The translations under genes and the position numbers were made by a program. Below are positions 5,101 to 5,932 of a stretch of 5,932 bases of DNA, in pieces. Every line of letters begins with the position of its first letter. Position 1 is the stretch's first letter. The notes under the pieces are model-generated. The model ran no database searches and was not told where the DNA came from. It saw nothing but the letters and a program-made list of their open reading frames with translations. Source of the stretch: JBCCSZ01 sp039199225 (GTDB taxonomy: Bacteria > Bacteroidota > Bacteroidia > Chitinophagales > Saprospiraceae); the NCBI GenBank assembly GCA_039199225.1, contig JBCCSZ010000386.1, positions 1-5,932 on the forward strand, given 5' to 3'.

Positions 5101-5932
5101 TTATAAGTTGGTTGTGAAATAACACCAAGCGATGATGGTTTTTTCGTGAAACTGTATTTTATTGCTCGGACTTTTGGGTCGAGTGGCGCGGTCGATCAGA
5201 TTGACAATGGATTGGAATTTGACTTTGCTGTGTGTGCTCAAGCCAATCTCGCAACTGCGGCTGGTGGCATAGCCCGAGCGGACTTCCGACGGGATTTGTC
5301 GGTCCAACTCTCGCAATCCAAAAGCATTCAATTCTGGGTGGGTGAAACCCTTGTTGCCCGCAAAACCGCAGCAATTCGTTTTGGGATTGTACACCTTTGT
5401 AGAACATAATTTGGCAATCTGGTAGAGTTGATCATCCAGGCCCATCTTCTTGAGGCTACAGACAGAAAAGACTGCCACTGCCTCGTCGACAGGCTCGAAG
5501 TCCAGGCGATCTACTAGGAAAGTCGTTGTAAAATTTGTCAGGTCGTATAACTTCAAACCCAGCGTAGCCAGCCCTTCTTTGGCCTGCAGCAAACAAGGAC
5601 TCATGTCAAAAAGAATGGGGTAAGCACCATAGTTACTAGCGACCCACAAGCGATCTTTGAGCCGTTGCAAAACAACTTTGGCAGCATCTGCAAATCCTTG
5701 AGAACTAAAAGCCAAGCCACAACATTGATTGTCCAAATCCTCCGGAAAGATCACCTCGCAGTTGGCCTTCGATAGAATGTTCATGGTCTTGTAAAAAACA
5801 CTCTCCTTGTTGTCGGCATCTTTTGCTGCCCCCATGGTTCTATTGATGCAAGTTGTGAAGTAGACCACCTTGAGGGCGCCTTCGGTGGTGACCTGTGGGG
5901 GTAACGCCCGTTTGGCAGGCATGGCTTGTGGC
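5101..5932 (-). CDS. C-terminal Fe-S (CCG-domain) part of an FAD/Fe-S D-lactate dehydrogenase-type oxidoreductase, 5'-truncated by window edge
   Basis: The frame stays open to the right edge (codons P-Q-A before the ATG at 5920-5922), so this is the end of a larger protein. In this family an FAD_binding_4 domain, an FAD-oxidase C domain and a ferredoxin-like segment come first, for about 940 residues in total. Numbering from that Met, two cysteine-rich CCG domains are visible. The first has YFTTC (C25), CCG (67-69) and DMSPC (C110). The second has SVCSLKKMGL (C155), NCCGFAGNKGF (184-186) and SRSCEIGLS (C224). These repeats bind iron-sulfur clusters and carry electrons from the flavin, probably to the respiratory chain. 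The substrate is likely D-lactate or another 2-hydroxy acid, but the flavin part is not visible. F152 replaces the His usually seen three residues before C155. About 23 residues follow the normal family end (IDRATRPK). The downstream porin gene starts 10 nt after the stop, implying one operon. Confidence 0.88.
   Translation of the reverse strand, partial: PQAMPAKRALPPQVTTEGALKVVYFTTCINRTMGAAKDADNKESVFYKTMNILSKANCEVIFPEDLDNQCCGLAFSSQGFADAAKVVLQRLKDRLWVASNYGAYPILFDMSPCLLQAKEGLATLGLKLYDLTNFTTTFLVDRLDFEPVDEAVAVFSVCSLKKMGLDDQLYQIAKLCSTKVYNPKTNCCGFAGNKGFTHPELNAFGLRELDRQIPSEVRSGYATSRSCEIGLSTHSKVKFQSIVNLIDRATRPKSPSNKIQFHEKTIIAWCYFTTNL

Noticed and set aside
5146..5409. ORFs on both strands inside the oxidoreductase gene
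   Set aside because: They overlap the second CCG domain, which has intact cysteine motifs in the chosen frame, and are shadow frames.
1..5932. CRISPR array, tRNA/rRNA, toxin-antitoxin, defence or phage genes
   Set aside because: No regularly spaced direct repeats with spacers, no RNA-gene signatures and no matching protein families were seen. Only the IS fragment is mobile in character.

Overview
The window looks like ordinary chromosomal DNA of a member of the Bacteroidota. The protein styles fit Saprospiraceae or a related lineage best. The reasons are a secreted TonB-C-domain protein of the cysteine-containing type common there, a DUF4199-like membrane protein, a short family usually mislabelled 'phosphoribosylpyrophosphate synthetase', A/T-rich start regions without clear Shine-Dalgarno sequences, and an outer-membrane barrel ending in phenylalanine. 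The lineage is inferred from recalled family resemblance, not from a search.

Layout. Positions 1-189 hold the 3' end of an insertion sequence: the last 43 codons of a transposase, probably IS66-type, and a plausible terminal repeat. It abuts the 3' end of a minus-strand gene (197-760) for an exported TonB-C-domain protein. A 255-bp divergent spacer (761-1015) follows. It carries three similar short words about 23 nt apart. Four plus-strand genes come next, separated by gaps of roughly 95-130 bp: a four-helix membrane protein (1016-1540), a small soluble protein (1670-2008), an MscS-class mechanosensitive channel (2110-3036) and a coiled-coil lipoprotein (3131-3556). A strong hairpin plus T-tract (3619-3674) closes this run. 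Beyond it, reading towards it on the minus strand, is a two-gene unit: the C-terminal part of an FAD/Fe-S D-lactate dehydrogenase-type oxidoreductase (5101-5932, cut by the window edge), then an outer-membrane porin-like barrel (3693-5090) starting 10 nt after its stop.

How the genes may work together. The left and middle genes are mostly envelope genes (periplasmic TonB-like protein, two inner-membrane proteins, a lipoprotein) but do not form an obvious pathway. The right pair suggests a functional unit: an outer-membrane pore for a small organic acid next to a flavin/iron-sulfur dehydrogenase that would oxidise it. This rests on gene adjacency and family roles only. I found no CRISPR array, tRNA, rRNA, defence cassette or clearly new system. 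The best leads are the porin/oxidoreductase pair, the unusually long porin leader, a substitution at a usually conserved histidine in the Fe-S domain, and the spaced repeats in the divergent spacer.
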